32,186 nucleotides of DNA. It comes from Mycobacterium sp. GTDB lineage: Bacteria; Actinomycetota; Actinomycetes; Mycobacteriales; Mycobacteriaceae. Numbering within the stretch: the first letter of the stretch is position 1; every line of letters begins with the position of its first letter. Made by a program: the position numbers and the translations under genes. The stretch lies in assembly GCF_019247615.1 (NCBI RefSeq), contig NZ_JAFBAT010000080.1, positions 1-32,186 on the forward strand, read 5' to 3'. Below the pieces are notes generated by a model. The model saw only the letters and a list, made by a program, of their open reading frames with translations. It was not told the origin of the DNA and searched no databases. This document shows, in pieces, positions 1-8,439 of this stretch.

Positions 1-360
1 GAAGGTGATTGCGTGGCTATCGAGTCGCCGCATCCCTCGCCCCTCTCGGCCTCACGCGGGTTTTTCGGCTCGAGTCCGTTCAGCCGCGCCAACGAACTGC
101 TCGTGGGGATGGGCGCGGACCCCATCGATTGGCGGTTGCCCTGATCGAGATGTAGGCGCTGCGCGCGCACCGTCGCGGTGGCCCGGAGGTGTGGTGCACG
201 GTGGTGTCGGTGCATTGACGGTGCCACTGGCCGTCATCCTTCAACAAATGGGCTCCTCGTATGACGTCGTCATCGACACCGTCGGCGGTCAGACGCTGGA
301 ACGCTCCTACCTTGCCGGCACCACGGCCGGCGCGCCTGCCGGCGGGCGGGCAATACCGTC
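1..360 (+). pseudogene. Remnant of an MDR-family NAD(P)H:quinone oxidoreductase
   Basis: Degenerate coding remnant, cut by the window edge. In one frame around 70-135 the translation reads [18 protein letters not shown], which resembles the 'LGADEVIDYR' segment of medium-chain dehydrogenase/reductases. In a different frame at about 256-306 it reads YDVVIDTVGGQTLERSY, the typical 'DVVIDTVGG' strand that follows it in zinc-free quinone oxidoreductases. The two parts lie in the expected order but in different frames and the stretch between them is not recognisable, so the gene is broken by at least one frameshift. After about position 330 the similarity fades. An open frame does run through the region, but its sequence is arginine- and proline-rich and not protein-like. 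The family call is good for the second motif; the exact limits are uncertain. Confidence 0.5.
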
Positions 361-420
361 ATCGTCGTGCGGGAGTGACGACGTCGCTGAGGGGAATCTG
401 TGCGCCGCCGCGCGTGCCGG

Positions 421-615
421 CTACCCGCGGACGACCTTGCCGGCCTTGATGCAGGAGGTGCAGACGTTGAGCCGCTTCTTGTTGCCGCCGGGGCGGGTCA
501 CGACGTGCACGGTTTGGACGTTGGGGTCCCACCGGCGGCTGGTGCGGCGGTGGGAGTGCGACACCGACTTGCCGAAGCCGGGGCCTTTCCCGCAGATATC
601 GCACACAGCGGCCAT
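421..615 (-). CDS. rpmB: 50S ribosomal protein L28 (zinc-binding C+ form)
   Basis: A 64-residue protein of normal L28 size. It begins MAAVCDICGKGPGFGKSVSHSHRRTSRRW, broken here only by length, and has a second cysteine pair CTSC near residues 52-55. The two CxxC pairs (C5/C8 and C52/C55) mark the zinc-ribbon 'C+' form of L28, the form normally used when zinc is plentiful; cysteine-free paralogues replace it under zinc starvation in mycobacteria. It is a structural component of the large ribosomal subunit. It stands alone on the minus strand, divergent from the FakA-like gene. A promoter candidate lies at 698-727 and a perfect palindrome sits in the leader at 674-691. Start is the only ATG that gives the conserved N-terminus. 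Confidence 0.95.
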   Translation of the reverse strand: MAAVCDICGKGPGFGKSVSHSHRRTSRRWDPNVQTVHVVTRPGGNKKRLNVCTSCIKAGKVVRG

Positions 616-673
616 CGTTCAAACTCCTCGAATCGTCTCGGGTCCGGCACTCGAACCATCGCGAGCCGGGACA

Positions 674-691
674 GCCCGGGCCGGCCCGGGC
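674..691. repeat. 18-bp perfect GC palindrome in the rpmB leader
   Basis: Bases 674-691 read GCCCGGGCCGGCCCGGGC, which equals its own reverse complement. It lies between the predicted rpmB -10 hexamer (698-703, minus strand) and the rpmB start codon (615), at or just after the expected transcription start. It could be an operator or could fold at the 5' end of the rpmB transcript. All-GC palindromes also arise by chance in GC-rich DNA, so function is only a suggestion. Confidence 0.4.
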
Positions 692-697
692 CAAGCC

Positions 698-727
698 AGG
701 ATACCGACTGTGGTGATCAACCACCAA
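698..727 (-). promoter_or_regulatory. Candidate rpmB promoter
   Basis: On the minus strand TTGGTG (722-727) is followed after 18 bases by TATCCT (698-703), a reasonable SigA-type pair. A transcript would begin near 690 and carry a leader of about 75 nt to the rpmB ATG. Bases 616-906 otherwise form the 291-bp divergent gap between rpmB and the FakA-like gene. The only other signals I see there are the palindrome and a weak TACGCT hexamer at 858-863 on the plus strand. Confidence 0.4.
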
Positions 728-906
728 AACGCCGAACAGCTGCGCCGGAGCTTACGACGGGGCTTGTCGGCCCTGCTCGCTAGGCTCAACGCGCTGGTTC
801 ACTGGGCCCGCGGGTGCTCGCCGTCACGGCTGACCGCCAAGCATGCGGCCGCCGGGCTACGCTGGCGCCCACCGGGAGGCCGCGGCGAGGAGGTGGGTCA
901 CTGGGC

Positions 907-2562
907 ATGTCGGATCGTGTGCTGGACGCGTCGGCCTTGCGGGACTGGGCGCACACCGCCGTCAGCGACCTGATCACTCACATCGATGAGATCAACCGGC
1001 TCAACGTTTTCCCCGTCGCCGATTCCGATACCGGCGCCAACATGCTGTTCACCATGCGCTCCGCATTGGTGGAGGCGAACGCCGGCGCCGAAGGCGGTTC
1101 GCAATGTGTCGCCCGGGTCGCCGCAGCCCTGTCGGCGGGTGCGCTCAACGGTGCTCGCGGCAATTCCGGCGTGATCTTGTCGCAGATTCTGCGCGGCATC
1201 GGCGATGTGACCGCGGCGGCTGCGGCCGGCGGTGAACTGCATCACATGGACGCCCCGATGCTGGGGGCGGCCCTGCGGCGAGGCGTCGAACTGGTCGTCG
1301 CGTCGATGGGCGGCGACGAGGTTCCGGGCACCGTTGTCTCGGTGTTGCGGGCCGCCGCAGAAGCCGTCGAGGAGTGCGCCGACGAGGGGCTGGCCGCGGC
1401 CATCACAGCGGCCGGCGACGCAGCGGTGGTAGCCCTGGAAAAGACCCCCGAGCAGCTCGACGTGCTCGCCGACGCCGGTGCGGTCGATGCCGGCGGTCGA
1501 GGCCTGCTCGTGCTGCTGGACGGCCTTCGACGCACTATCACCGGGCAGTCGCCCGCGCGCACGGTCTACGAGCCGACGCCCCCCGCGACCCTGCCCGAAG
1601 CCACGGGCGAGCGCCCGGGGCCGCAGTTCGAGGTGATGTATCGCCTGGATGACTGCGGTGCCGCGGCCGCCGAGACACTGCGGAATCGGCTCGAGGCGCT
1701 CGGCGAATCGGTGGCGCTGGCCCAGGCGGCCGGCCAGGAATCGGCCGCGCTCGACAGTTACTCCGTGCACGTGCACACCGATGACGCGGGGGCCGCCGTC
1801 GAGGCGGGGCTGGCCGCGGGCCGGCTCAGCCGGATCGTCATCTCCGCGCTGGACTCCGGCGGCGGCGGGCTGCCGGCGGGCAGCTGGACCCGGGAACGCG
1901 CCGTGCTCGCGGTCGTCGACGGCGAGGGCGCGGCCGGGCTGTTCGCCACCGAGGGCGCCTGCGTGCTGCAGCCCGGTCCGGATGCCGTCAGCGCACACCA
2001 ACTGGTCAGGGCCGTGGTGGACACCGGGGCGGCGCAGGTGATGGTGCTGCCCAACGGCTATGTGGCGGCCGAGGAGCTGGTGGCCGGCTGCACCGCGGCC
2101 ATCGGCTGGGGTATCGACGTCGTGCCGATACCGACCGCGTCCATGGTGCAGGGGCTGGCCGCGCTGGCCGTGCACGACACCGACAGGCAGGCGGTCGACG
2201 ACGGCTTCACCATGGCTCGCGCCGCCGGCGCGGCGCGGCACGGATCGGTGCGCATCGCGACCGACAGCGCGTTGACCTGGGCGGGCCGCTGCCAGCCGGG
2301 CGACGGCCTGGGCATCGCTGGCGATGAGGTGCTGATCGTGGCCCCCGATGCGGCGAGCGCCGCGATCGGCCTGCTCGATCTGCTGCTGGCATCGGGCGGC
2401 GACCTGGTGACGGTGTTGATCGGCGCGGGCATCGACACTGACGCCGAAACCCTGATGCGCGGCACCCTGCAACGGCATGTTCACGACAACCACCCGGGGA
2501 CCGAGCTCGTCACCTACCACACCGGCCACCGCGGCGACGTCCTCCTCATCGGGGTCGAATAG
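907..2562 (+). CDS. FakA-like DhaL/DAK2-domain kinase subunit
   Basis: A 551-residue soluble protein with an N-terminal DhaL (DAK phosphatase) domain. The nucleotide/Mg-binding stretch PVADSDTGANM has D39 and D41 in the usual DxDxG arrangement, and the family signature GARGNSGVILSQILRG follows near residue 80. A linker and a C-terminal domain follow, as in FakA. FakA works with a fatty-acid-binding DegV/FakB partner to phosphorylate fatty acids; no FakB is in this window, so the substrate is inferred from family. The ATG at 907 is preceded by GAGGAGG (887-893), and longer upstream starts would add an unnatural arginine/glycine-rich extension. As I recall, H37Rv has this gene split into Rv2974c and Rv2975c; here it is one intact frame. 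It ends 2 bp before recG. Confidence 0.85.
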   Translation: MSDRVLDASALRDWAHTAVSDLITHIDEINRLNVFPVADSDTGANMLFTMRSALVEANAGAEGGSQCVARVAAALSAGALNGARGNSGVILSQILRGIGDVTAAAAAGGELHHMDAPMLGAALRRGVELVVASMGGDEVPGTVVSVLRAAAEAVEECADEGLAAAITAAGDAAVVALEKTPEQLDVLADAGAVDAGGRGLLVLLDGLRRTITGQSPARTVYEPTPPATLPEATGERPGPQFEVMYRLDDCGAAAAETLRNRLEALGESVALAQAAGQESAALDSYSVHVHTDDAGAAVEAGLAAGRLSRIVISALDSGGGGLPAGSWTRERAVLAVVDGEGAAGLFATEGACVLQPGPDAVSAHQLVRAVVDTGAAQVMVLPNGYVAAEELVAGCTAAIGWGIDVVPIPTASMVQGLAALAVHDTDRQAVDDGFTMARAAGAARHGSVRIATDSALTWAGRCQPGDGLGIAGDEVLIVAPDAASAAIGLLDLLLASGGDLVTVLIGAGIDTDAETLMRGTLQRHVHDNHPGTELVTYHTGHRGDVLLIGVE

Positions 2563-2564
2563 TC

Positions 2565-4778
2565 GTGGTATCACTGTCCGACCGGCTCACATATCTGGTC
2601 GATGCGAGGTCCGTCCGTCTCCTCGACGAGCTATTCGGCATCCGGACCGTCGACGACCTGTTACGCCATTACCCGCGTGGTTACACCGAGGGCGCGACTC
2701 AGCGCGGCACGGGCGACGAACCTCCCTTAGAGGGCCAGCACATCACCCTCGTCGACACGATCACCAACACGGAGTCGTTTCCGATGAAGAAGGACCGGAA
2801 GCGGTGGGTTCACCGCATCACTCTCGGGTCCGGACGCAGCAAGGTGACCGCCACGTTCTTCAACGCGAACTACATCAAGAAGGACCTTACGAAGGACACC
2901 AAGGTGATGCTCTCAGGCGAGGTCGGCTATTACCGGGGAGCAATGCAGCTGACGCATCCGGCATTTCTGATCCTCGAAGCACCGGACGGAAAGACGCACG
3001 GCACCAAGTCGCTGAAGAAGATCGCCGATGCCTCGGGTGCGGTCAGCAGCGAAGAGGTGACCTCGGCCTACGAAGGCCGCTTCTTCGGGATCTACCCGGC
3101 CAGCGCGAAACTGCAGAGCTGGGACATTTTCGCCTGCGTGCGCCAGGTGCTTGACCTCCTCGATCCGGTGCCCGATCCGCTGCCCGCGGAGCTGCGCGCC
3201 ACCCTGGGCCTGATGTCGGAGGACCAGGCGCTGCGCGCCATCCATCTCTCCGAGAACGAGGCCGAACGAAGCCGCGCGCGTGAGCGATTGACGTTCGACG
3301 AGGCCGTCGGCCTGCAATGGGCGCTGGTGGCCCGACGGCACGGTGAGCTGTCCGAATCCGGGCCCCCGGCAGCGCCGCGGACCGATGGTCTGGCCGCGGA
3401 ACTCTTGCGGCGCTTGCCATTCGAGCTGACGGCGGGCCAGCGGGAAGTGCTCGACGTACTTTCCGATGGCCTCGCGGGGGTCCGGCCGATGAACCGCCTG
3501 CTTCAGGGTGAGGTGGGATCCGGCAAGACGATCGTGGCGGTGCTGGCAATGCTCCAAATGGTCGACGCCGGCTATCAGTGCGCGATGCTGGCGCCGACGG
3601 AAGTCCTTGCCAATCAACACCGTTCGTCGATCAACAACGTGCTGGGCCCGCTGGCGATGGGCGGACAGCTGGAGGGCTTGGACGGCGCCACCCGGGTGGC
3701 GCTGCTCACCGGTTCGTTGACGGCCGCGCAGAAAAAGCAGATTCGGGCCGAGATCGCGAGCGGACGGGTGGGAATCGTCATCGGTACCCACGCGCTGCTG
3801 CAGGACGCGGTGGAGTTCCACAACCTCGGCATGGTGGTCGTCGACGAACAACACCGCTTCGGCGTCGAACAGCGAGACCAGCTGCGCGCCAAGGCTCGTC
3901 CCGGCATCACCCCGCACCTGTTGGTGATGACGGCGACGCCGATACCGCGCACCGTCGCGCTCACCGTCTACGGCGACCTGGAGACCTCCACCTTGCGTGA
4001 GCTCCCGCGCGGGCGCCAGCCGATCACCACGAACGTCATTTTCGTCGCGGACAAGCCCGCCTGGCTCGATCGCGCCTGGCAGCGCATCGTCGAAGAGGTC
4101 GCCAAAGGCCGCCAGGCCTATATCGTGGCGCCGCGCATCGACGAGACCGACGAGCCCGACCGGCAAGGCGCCCACCCAGCCGCCACGGCGGAAGGGATGC
4201 ACGCGCGGCTGCATTCGAAGGAACTGGCGGGCCTGCGGCTCGGGCTTATGCATGGGCGATTGCCCGTCGACGAAAAGGACGCCGCGATGGCCGCGTTCGG
4301 CGCGGGTGAGCTCGATGTGCTCGTGTGCACGACCGTCATCGAGGTGGGTGTGGACGTGCCGAATGCCACGGTGATGCTGGTGATGGACGCCGACCGATTC
4401 GGGATCAGCCAATTGCATCAGCTGCGGGGCCGCATCGGGCGCGGTGAGCATCCCAGCCTGTGCCTGCTGGCGTCGTGGGTACCGCCCGAGTCGGCCGCCG
4501 CTCGTCGGCTCTGTGCCGTCGCCGAAACCCTGGACGGCTTCGCCCTCGCCGACCTGGACCTCGAGGAGCGGAAGGAAGGAGATGTGTTGGGCCGCAACCA
4601 GTCCGGTAAGGCGATCACCCTGCGGCTGCTGTCACTGGCGGAACACGGAGCCTACATCGAGGCGGCGCGTGAATTCTGCGTCCGGGCGTACGAGCGAGAC
4701 GCCTCAAATGCCGAATTGGCTTTGCTGGCCGCGCGCTTCACGGATACCGACCAAATCGAATACCTGGACAAGTCGTGA
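2565..4778 (+). CDS. recG: ATP-dependent DNA helicase RecG
   Basis: Branched-DNA helicase that remodels stalled forks and Holliday junctions. The 737-residue protein has the expected order: an N-terminal wedge/OB domain (about 60-170), a Walker A motif GEVGSGKT at 315-322, a DEQH Walker B box at 427-430 followed by RFGVEQR, motif III MTATPIPRT, and a C-terminal helicase lobe with the QLHQLRGRIGRG motif VI. The C-terminal part carries the TRG-type region typical of RecG. Length matches the mycobacterial family. Translation starts at GTG 2565, two bases after the preceding stop, so it is probably coupled to the FakA-like gene. Its stop TGA (4776-4778) overlaps the GTG of the next gene. Confidence 0.97.
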   Translation: MVSLSDRLTYLVDARSVRLLDELFGIRTVDDLLRHYPRGYTEGATQRGTGDEPPLEGQHITLVDTITNTESFPMKKDRKRWVHRITLGSGRSKVTATFFNANYIKKDLTKDTKVMLSGEVGYYRGAMQLTHPAFLILEAPDGKTHGTKSLKKIADASGAVSSEEVTSAYEGRFFGIYPASAKLQSWDIFACVRQVLDLLDPVPDPLPAELRATLGLMSEDQALRAIHLSENEAERSRARERLTFDEAVGLQWALVARRHGELSESGPPAAPRTDGLAAELLRRLPFELTAGQREVLDVLSDGLAGVRPMNRLLQGEVGSGKTIVAVLAMLQMVDAGYQCAMLAPTEVLANQHRSSINNVLGPLAMGGQLEGLDGATRVALLTGSLTAAQKKQIRAEIASGRVGIVIGTHALLQDAVEFHNLGMVVVDEQHRFGVEQRDQLRAKARPGITPHLLVMTATPIPRTVALTVYGDLETSTLRELPRGRQPITTNVIFVADKPAWLDRAWQRIVEEVAKGRQAYIVAPRIDETDEPDRQGAHPAATAEGMHARLHSKELAGLRLGLMHGRLPVDEKDAAMAAFGAGELDVLVCTTVIEVGVDVPNATVMLVMDADRFGISQLHQLRGRIGRGEHPSLCLLASWVPPESAAARRLCAVAETLDGFALADLDLEERKEGDVLGRNQSGKAITLRLLSLAEHGAYIEAAREFCVRAYERDASNAELALLAARFTDTDQIEYLDKS

Positions 4779-5485
4779 ACCGGAAGCTGCTGCTGTGGTT
4801 GTCGGCCTTCGCGGTGCTCGCGGTCCTGGTCGCCTATCAGACGTGGGCATCGGTGGCGGCCAGACATGCCGAAGTCGCCGCCCGCGCCGATGTGCCCACG
4901 GTGCAACCCGGCGCCGATGTGTTGGCGGGCGTCGGGGTGGTGCCGGAACGCATGCACCGTTACGACTATCGCAGGGCGGCGTTCGGCGACGCGTGGACCG
5001 ACGACAACGACGCTCCCCTCGGGCACAACGGGTGTGACACCCGCGACAACATCCTCAACCGGGATCTCGGCGATAAGACGTACGTGTCGATCAAGCGGTG
5101 CCCGGATGCGGTGGCCACCGGCACGTTGCACGACCCCTACACCAACACCACCGTCACCTTCCAGCGCGGCGCCAAGGTGGGCGAATCGGTGCAGATCGAC
5201 CACATCGTCCCGCTCGCCTACGCCTGGGACATGGGCGCGTACAACTGGGGGTTGCTCGAGCGAATACGTTTTGCGAACGACCCCGCCAACTTGCTGGCGG
5301 TCGAAGGCCAGACCAATCAGGACAAGGGTGATTCGCCGCCCGCCCAATGGATGCCGCCGAACACCGCGTTCGCGTGCCAGTACGCCATGCAGTTCATCGC
5401 CGTGCTGCGTGGCTACGCGTTGCCGGTCGACCAGGCCTCGGCGGGGGTCCTGCGACAGGCCGCGGCCACCTGCCCGGCGGGGTAA
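4775..5485 (+). CDS. Membrane-anchored HNH (DUF1524/GmrSD-type) nuclease-like protein
   Basis: A 236-residue protein like M. tuberculosis Rv2972c. A hydrophobic segment at about residues 4-22, preceded by a short positively charged start, looks like a signal anchor, so the rest probably lies outside the membrane. The domain shows the HNH-type pattern: D142-H143 in IDHIVPLAYAWDMG, N172 in FANDPANLL and D183-K184 in QTNQDKGD, spaced as in DUF1524 nucleases. Cysteines at GCDTRDN and in SIKRCPD may form a disulfide. The GTG start at 4775 shares bases with the recG stop, so the pair is translationally coupled. Whether it cuts DNA, and why an exported nuclease should be joined to recG, is not known from the sequence. 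Confidence 0.8.
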   Translation: MNRKLLLWLSAFAVLAVLVAYQTWASVAARHAEVAARADVPTVQPGADVLAGVGVVPERMHRYDYRRAAFGDAWTDDNDAPLGHNGCDTRDNILNRDLGDKTYVSIKRCPDAVATGTLHDPYTNTTVTFQRGAKVGESVQIDHIVPLAYAWDMGAYNWGLLERIRFANDPANLLAVEGQTNQDKGDSPPAQWMPPNTAFACQYAMQFIAVLRGYALPVDQASAGVLRQAAATCPAG

Positions 5486-5504
5486 GCGCTGACGGCCGGC
5501 CCGG

Positions 5505-6365
5505 TTACGCGCCGTCGTAGGTGTTCGGGTCCGGGCGCAGCCGGGTCCCGTCGTTGAGGCCGTTGAGGGCTTCCATGTGCTCGGCGGCCAATTCGAAATC
5601 GAAGATGTCCAGGTTGCTGGCGATGCGTTCGGCTTTGGTGGAGCGGAAGACCACCGCGTTGCCCAATTGCACGTTCCACCGCAGCAACACCTGCGCGGGC
5701 GTCTTGCCGTATTCGGCGGCCACCGAGGTCACGGTCGGGTTGTCCATCAGCCTGCCGAGAACCAGCGGGGTGTAGGACTGCGTGACGACGTTGTGCTGCT
5801 GATCTGCCTTGCGGATCTCGTCCTGATTGAACAGCGGGTGCAGCTCGACCTGATTGACGGCGGGCGTGACGAAGGTCAGGTCGATGACCGTCGCCAGGTG
5901 CTCCTCGGTGAAGTTGGATACGCCGATCGACCGGGCATGGCCTTCGCCGCGGGACTGGATCAGGCCGCCGAATGCGTCCACGTACGCGCCGAGCGACGGC
6001 GCCGGCCAGTGGATGAGATACAGGTCGACGTAGTCCAGGCCGAGCCGCTCCAGGCTGGCCGTGCAGGCCTCCTGCGCGGCGCTGAAACCCTGCTCGGCGG
6101 TGGCCAGTTTAGTGGTGACGAACAACTCCGCGCGCGGAATCCCCGAGGCCGCGATCGCACGACCGACGGCCGCTTCGTTGCCGTACACCGCGGCGGTGTC
6201 GATGAGCCGGCAGCCGACTTCCAGCGCGGCCGACACCGCGCGCTCGGTCTCGTCGTCCGATAATTCCGCCACCCCCAGGCCCAGCACCGGCATGGTGTTT
6301 TCGTCATTGAGGGCGACTGAGGGTATTGCGGGTACGGCGGCGTGCGACTCACCGGCCAACGTCAT
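5505..6365 (-). CDS. Aldo-keto reductase (AKR5-like), Rv2971-type
   Basis: A 286-residue single-domain TIM-barrel oxidoreductase. The full catalytic tetrad is visible: D56 and Y61 in [10 protein letters not shown]86 in VTTKL and H119 in LYLIHWP. Known relatives reduce small aldehydes and ketones such as methylglyoxal with NADPH; the substrate here is not shown. The usual cofactor loop 'IPKS' is replaced by VVFRST around R241, so the lysine that contacts the 2'-phosphate of NADPH is an arginine. It is the second gene of a minus-strand pair: its ATG directly follows the stop of the next reductase (TGA then ATG with no gap). It ends near the convergent HNH gene, 19 bp apart. Confidence 0.93.
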   Translation of the reverse strand: MTLAGESHAAVPAIPSVALNDENTMPVLGLGVAELSDDETERAVSAALEVGCRLIDTAAVYGNEAAVGRAIAASGIPRAELFVTTKLATAEQGFSAAQEACTASLERLGLDYVDLYLIHWPAPSLGAYVDAFGGLIQSRGEGHARSIGVSNFTEEHLATVIDLTFVTPAVNQVELHPLFNQDEIRKADQQHNVVTQSYTPLVLGRLMDNPTVTSVAAEYGKTPAQVLLRWNVQLGNAVVFRSTKAERIASNLDIFDFELAAEHMEALNGLNDGTRLRPDPNTYDGA

Positions 6366-7211
6366 TCACCTGCCTGTGAAGTTGAAGGTTCGAGGATCCG
6401 GACCAAGGCGGGTGCCGTCGTCAAGCGAAGAGATCGACGCCATCTCATCGGCACTGAGTTCGAAATTGAACACGTCGAAGTTACTCGCAATCCGTGAGGG
6501 GTTCACCGACTTGGGGATCACGATATTACCCAGTTGGATATGCCACCGAATCAACACCTGGGCAGGTGTCCGTCCTCGTCCCTCCGCCACCGCCGTCACC
6601 GTCGGGTGATCGAGCAGCTCCCCCCGTCCCAGCGGCGACCAGGCTTCGGTCGCAATGCCGCGCTGGGCGTGCACTTCGCGCAATTCCCCTTGGGAAAACC
6701 GCGGATGCAGCTCGATCTGGTTGACGGCCGGGACGATGCCGGTGGCATCGACCAGCACCGTGAGGTGCTCGGGCTCGAAATTGCTGACGCCGATCGTCCG
6801 GATCCGGCCCTGATCACGAAGGTGGGCGAAGGCCTTGAACGAGTCGACGTACTTGTTGAGCGCGGGGACCGGCCAGTGGATCAGATACAGGTCGAGATAG
6901 TCGAGACCAAGGCGCTCCATGCTGGCGTCGAACGCTCTCAGCGCGCTGTCGTAGCCCTGGTCGGCATTCCACAGCTTGGTGACCACGTAGAGTTGGTCAC
7001 GCGGCACGTCACAATCGGCAATCGCTCGTCCGGTCTCCCGCTCGTTTCGGTAGGCCGCAGCCGTATCGATATGCCGGTAACCGGCGCGCAGCGCTGCACT
7101 GACCGCCCGCTCCGTGTCCGCCGGAGGAACCTGGAAGACACCGAGCCCCACGACGGGGATGGAATTTCCGTCGTTCAGCGTGATCGAGTTTTGTTCGAGG
7201 GAGCTGCCCAT
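6366..7211 (-). CDS. Aldo-keto reductase, tandem paralogue
   Basis: A 281-residue aldo-keto reductase with the tetrad D49, Y54 (DTAAAYRNE), K79 (VVTKLWN) and H112 (LYLIHWP). Unlike its neighbour it keeps the canonical cofactor loop VIPKS. It is clearly paralogous to the downstream reductase (shared [25 protein letters not shown]), and the two form a two-gene operon with no gap. I chose the ATG at 7209-7211, giving MGSSLEQNSITLNDG, because the residues upstream of it are not reductase-like and lie over lipN. This start codon overlaps the ATG of lipN on the opposite strand. I recall only one reductase here in M. tuberculosis, and a tandem pair in some other mycobacteria. Confidence 0.93.
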   Translation of the reverse strand: MGSSLEQNSITLNDGNSIPVVGLGVFQVPPADTERAVSAALRAGYRHIDTAAAYRNERETGRAIADCDVPRDQLYVVTKLWNADQGYDSALRAFDASMERLGLDYLDLYLIHWPVPALNKYVDSFKAFAHLRDQGRIRTIGVSNFEPEHLTVLVDATGIVPAVNQIELHPRFSQGELREVHAQRGIATEAWSPLGRGELLDHPTVTAVAEGRGRTPAQVLIRWHIQLGNIVIPKSVNPSRIASNFDVFNFELSADEMASISSLDDGTRLGPDPRTFNFTGR

Positions 7212-8340
7212 GACCAAGAGTCTGCCAGGCGCGCCGGACGTCCATCCTGGAACGGAACGCCCACCCATGGGGTGGGCCAGCCGCCTGCAGAGCGCGGTCA
7301 CTGCCGTTGGCGTCAAGGTCATTCCGTGTATCCCGACCGCGGCGCGGGAGCTGTTGGTCCGCGGCCGCGCGGTCATGATCGACGGCAACACGCTGGATCC
7401 CACGCTGCAGCTGATGCTGTCCGGTCAGCGCCTCGTTGGCATCGACGGCCTGGTCGTCGACGACGACCCGGCCGCGTCCCGCGCGCACATGCGCGAAAGC
7501 TGTCTCGGATTTCCGGGCCCCCAGATTCATGTCGAGGTAGCGGACCTGTCCATACCCGGACCGGCCGGGACGATCAGGGTGCGGCATTACCGCCCGGCTG
7601 ACGGTCAAACCGCGCCCTTGCTGGTCTTCTACCACGGGGGCGGCTGGGTGATCGGCGACCTGGACACCCATGACGCACTGTGCCGGCTGACGTGCCGTGA
7701 CGCCGGCATCCACGTGCTGTCCGTGGACTACCGGCTGGCCCCCGAGCACCCCGCGCCGGCCGCGGTCGACGACGCTTACGCGGCCTTCAAGTGGGCGCAC
7801 GAGCACGCCGGTGAGCTCGGCGCCGCGCCCGGCCGAGTCGCGGTCGGCGGGGACAGCGCCGGCGGAAACCTGGCCGCCGTCGTGTCCCAGCTCGCTCGGG
7901 ACGAGGCTCAACACGGCGCGGGCCCGATGCCGGTGTTGCAATGGCTCATCTACCCGCGGACCGACTTCACCGCGCAGACCCGGTCGATGAGCCTGTTCGC
8001 CCGGGGCTTCCTGCTGACCAGGCGAGACATTGACTGGTTCCACGCGCAGTACCTGAGGGGCTCCGGTATCCACGCCGCGGATCCGCTGGTGTCTCCGCTG
8101 CTGGCCGAATCGCTGTCCGGGCTGCCGCCGGCGTTGATGGCGGTCGGTGGCTTCGACCCGCTGCGCGACGAAGGGGAGAGCTACGCGGCGGCGCTGCGGG
8201 CCGCCGGGGTCGAAGTGGACCTGCGCTACCTGGGTTCGCTGACGCATGGCTTCGTCAGCCTGTTTCAGCTCGGGGGAGACAGTGCCGCCGCGACCAGCGA
8301 GCTGATCTCTGCCCTGCGGGCGCACCTGAGCCGGGTCTGA
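7210..8340 (+). CDS. lipN: Lipase/esterase LipN (hormone-sensitive lipase family)
   Basis: A 376-residue alpha/beta hydrolase. It has the oxyanion-hole motif HGGGW at 142-146, the nucleophile elbow GGDSAGG with S216, and acid/base residues D316 (FDPLRDEGE) and H346 (LTHGF), the usual triad of the bacterial HSL family. The known M. tuberculosis LipN hydrolyses short-chain esters. The start MTKSLPGAPD agrees with my memory of LipN, and GAGGGAG at 197-203 of the 7000s (7197-7203) is a well-placed ribosome site six bases before it. An in-frame ATG at 7267 is possible but less likely. No signal peptide is visible. The start codon overlaps that of the divergent reductase, so its promoter must lie inside that gene. 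Confidence 0.93.
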   Translation: MTKSLPGAPDVHPGTERPPMGWASRLQSAVTAVGVKVIPCIPTAARELLVRGRAVMIDGNTLDPTLQLMLSGQRLVGIDGLVVDDDPAASRAHMRESCLGFPGPQIHVEVADLSIPGPAGTIRVRHYRPADGQTAPLLVFYHGGGWVIGDLDTHDALCRLTCRDAGIHVLSVDYRLAPEHPAPAAVDDAYAAFKWAHEHAGELGAAPGRVAVGGDSAGGNLAAVVSQLARDEAQHGAGPMPVLQWLIYPRTDFTAQTRSMSLFARGFLLTRRDIDWFHAQYLRGSGIHAADPLVSPLLAESLSGLPPALMAVGGFDPLRDEGESYAAALRAAGVEVDLRYLGSLTHGFVSLFQLGGDSAAATSELISALRAHLSRV

Positions 8341-8357
8341 TTTCGCGGGTCGGCCGG

Positions 8358-8363
8358 TACTCT
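8358..8363 (+). promoter_or_regulatory. Possible -10 hexamer for the DsbA-like/VKOR genes
   Basis: TACTCT fits the TANNNT pattern and lies 77 bp before the GTG at 8440, just after the lipN stop. No clear -35 is visible. Read-through from lipN is an alternative. Confidence 0.3.
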
Positions 8364-8439
8364 AGAGGCGCCTGCAGAGGCCTTGTCGAAACCTTGTCCG
8401 ACCGCCGGGCAAGCCCAGCAGCAAAGGATCAGCGAAGCC

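Noticed and set aside
898..2574. Long open frame on the strand opposite the FakA-like gene
   Set aside because: It is a shadow of the GC-rich real gene: arginine/glycine/histidine-rich, no domain, and no sensible ribosome site.
8383..8439. TTG at 8383 as the start of the DsbA-like gene
   Set aside because: The added 19 residues are not part of the conserved protein, and GTG 8440 restores the family N-terminus.
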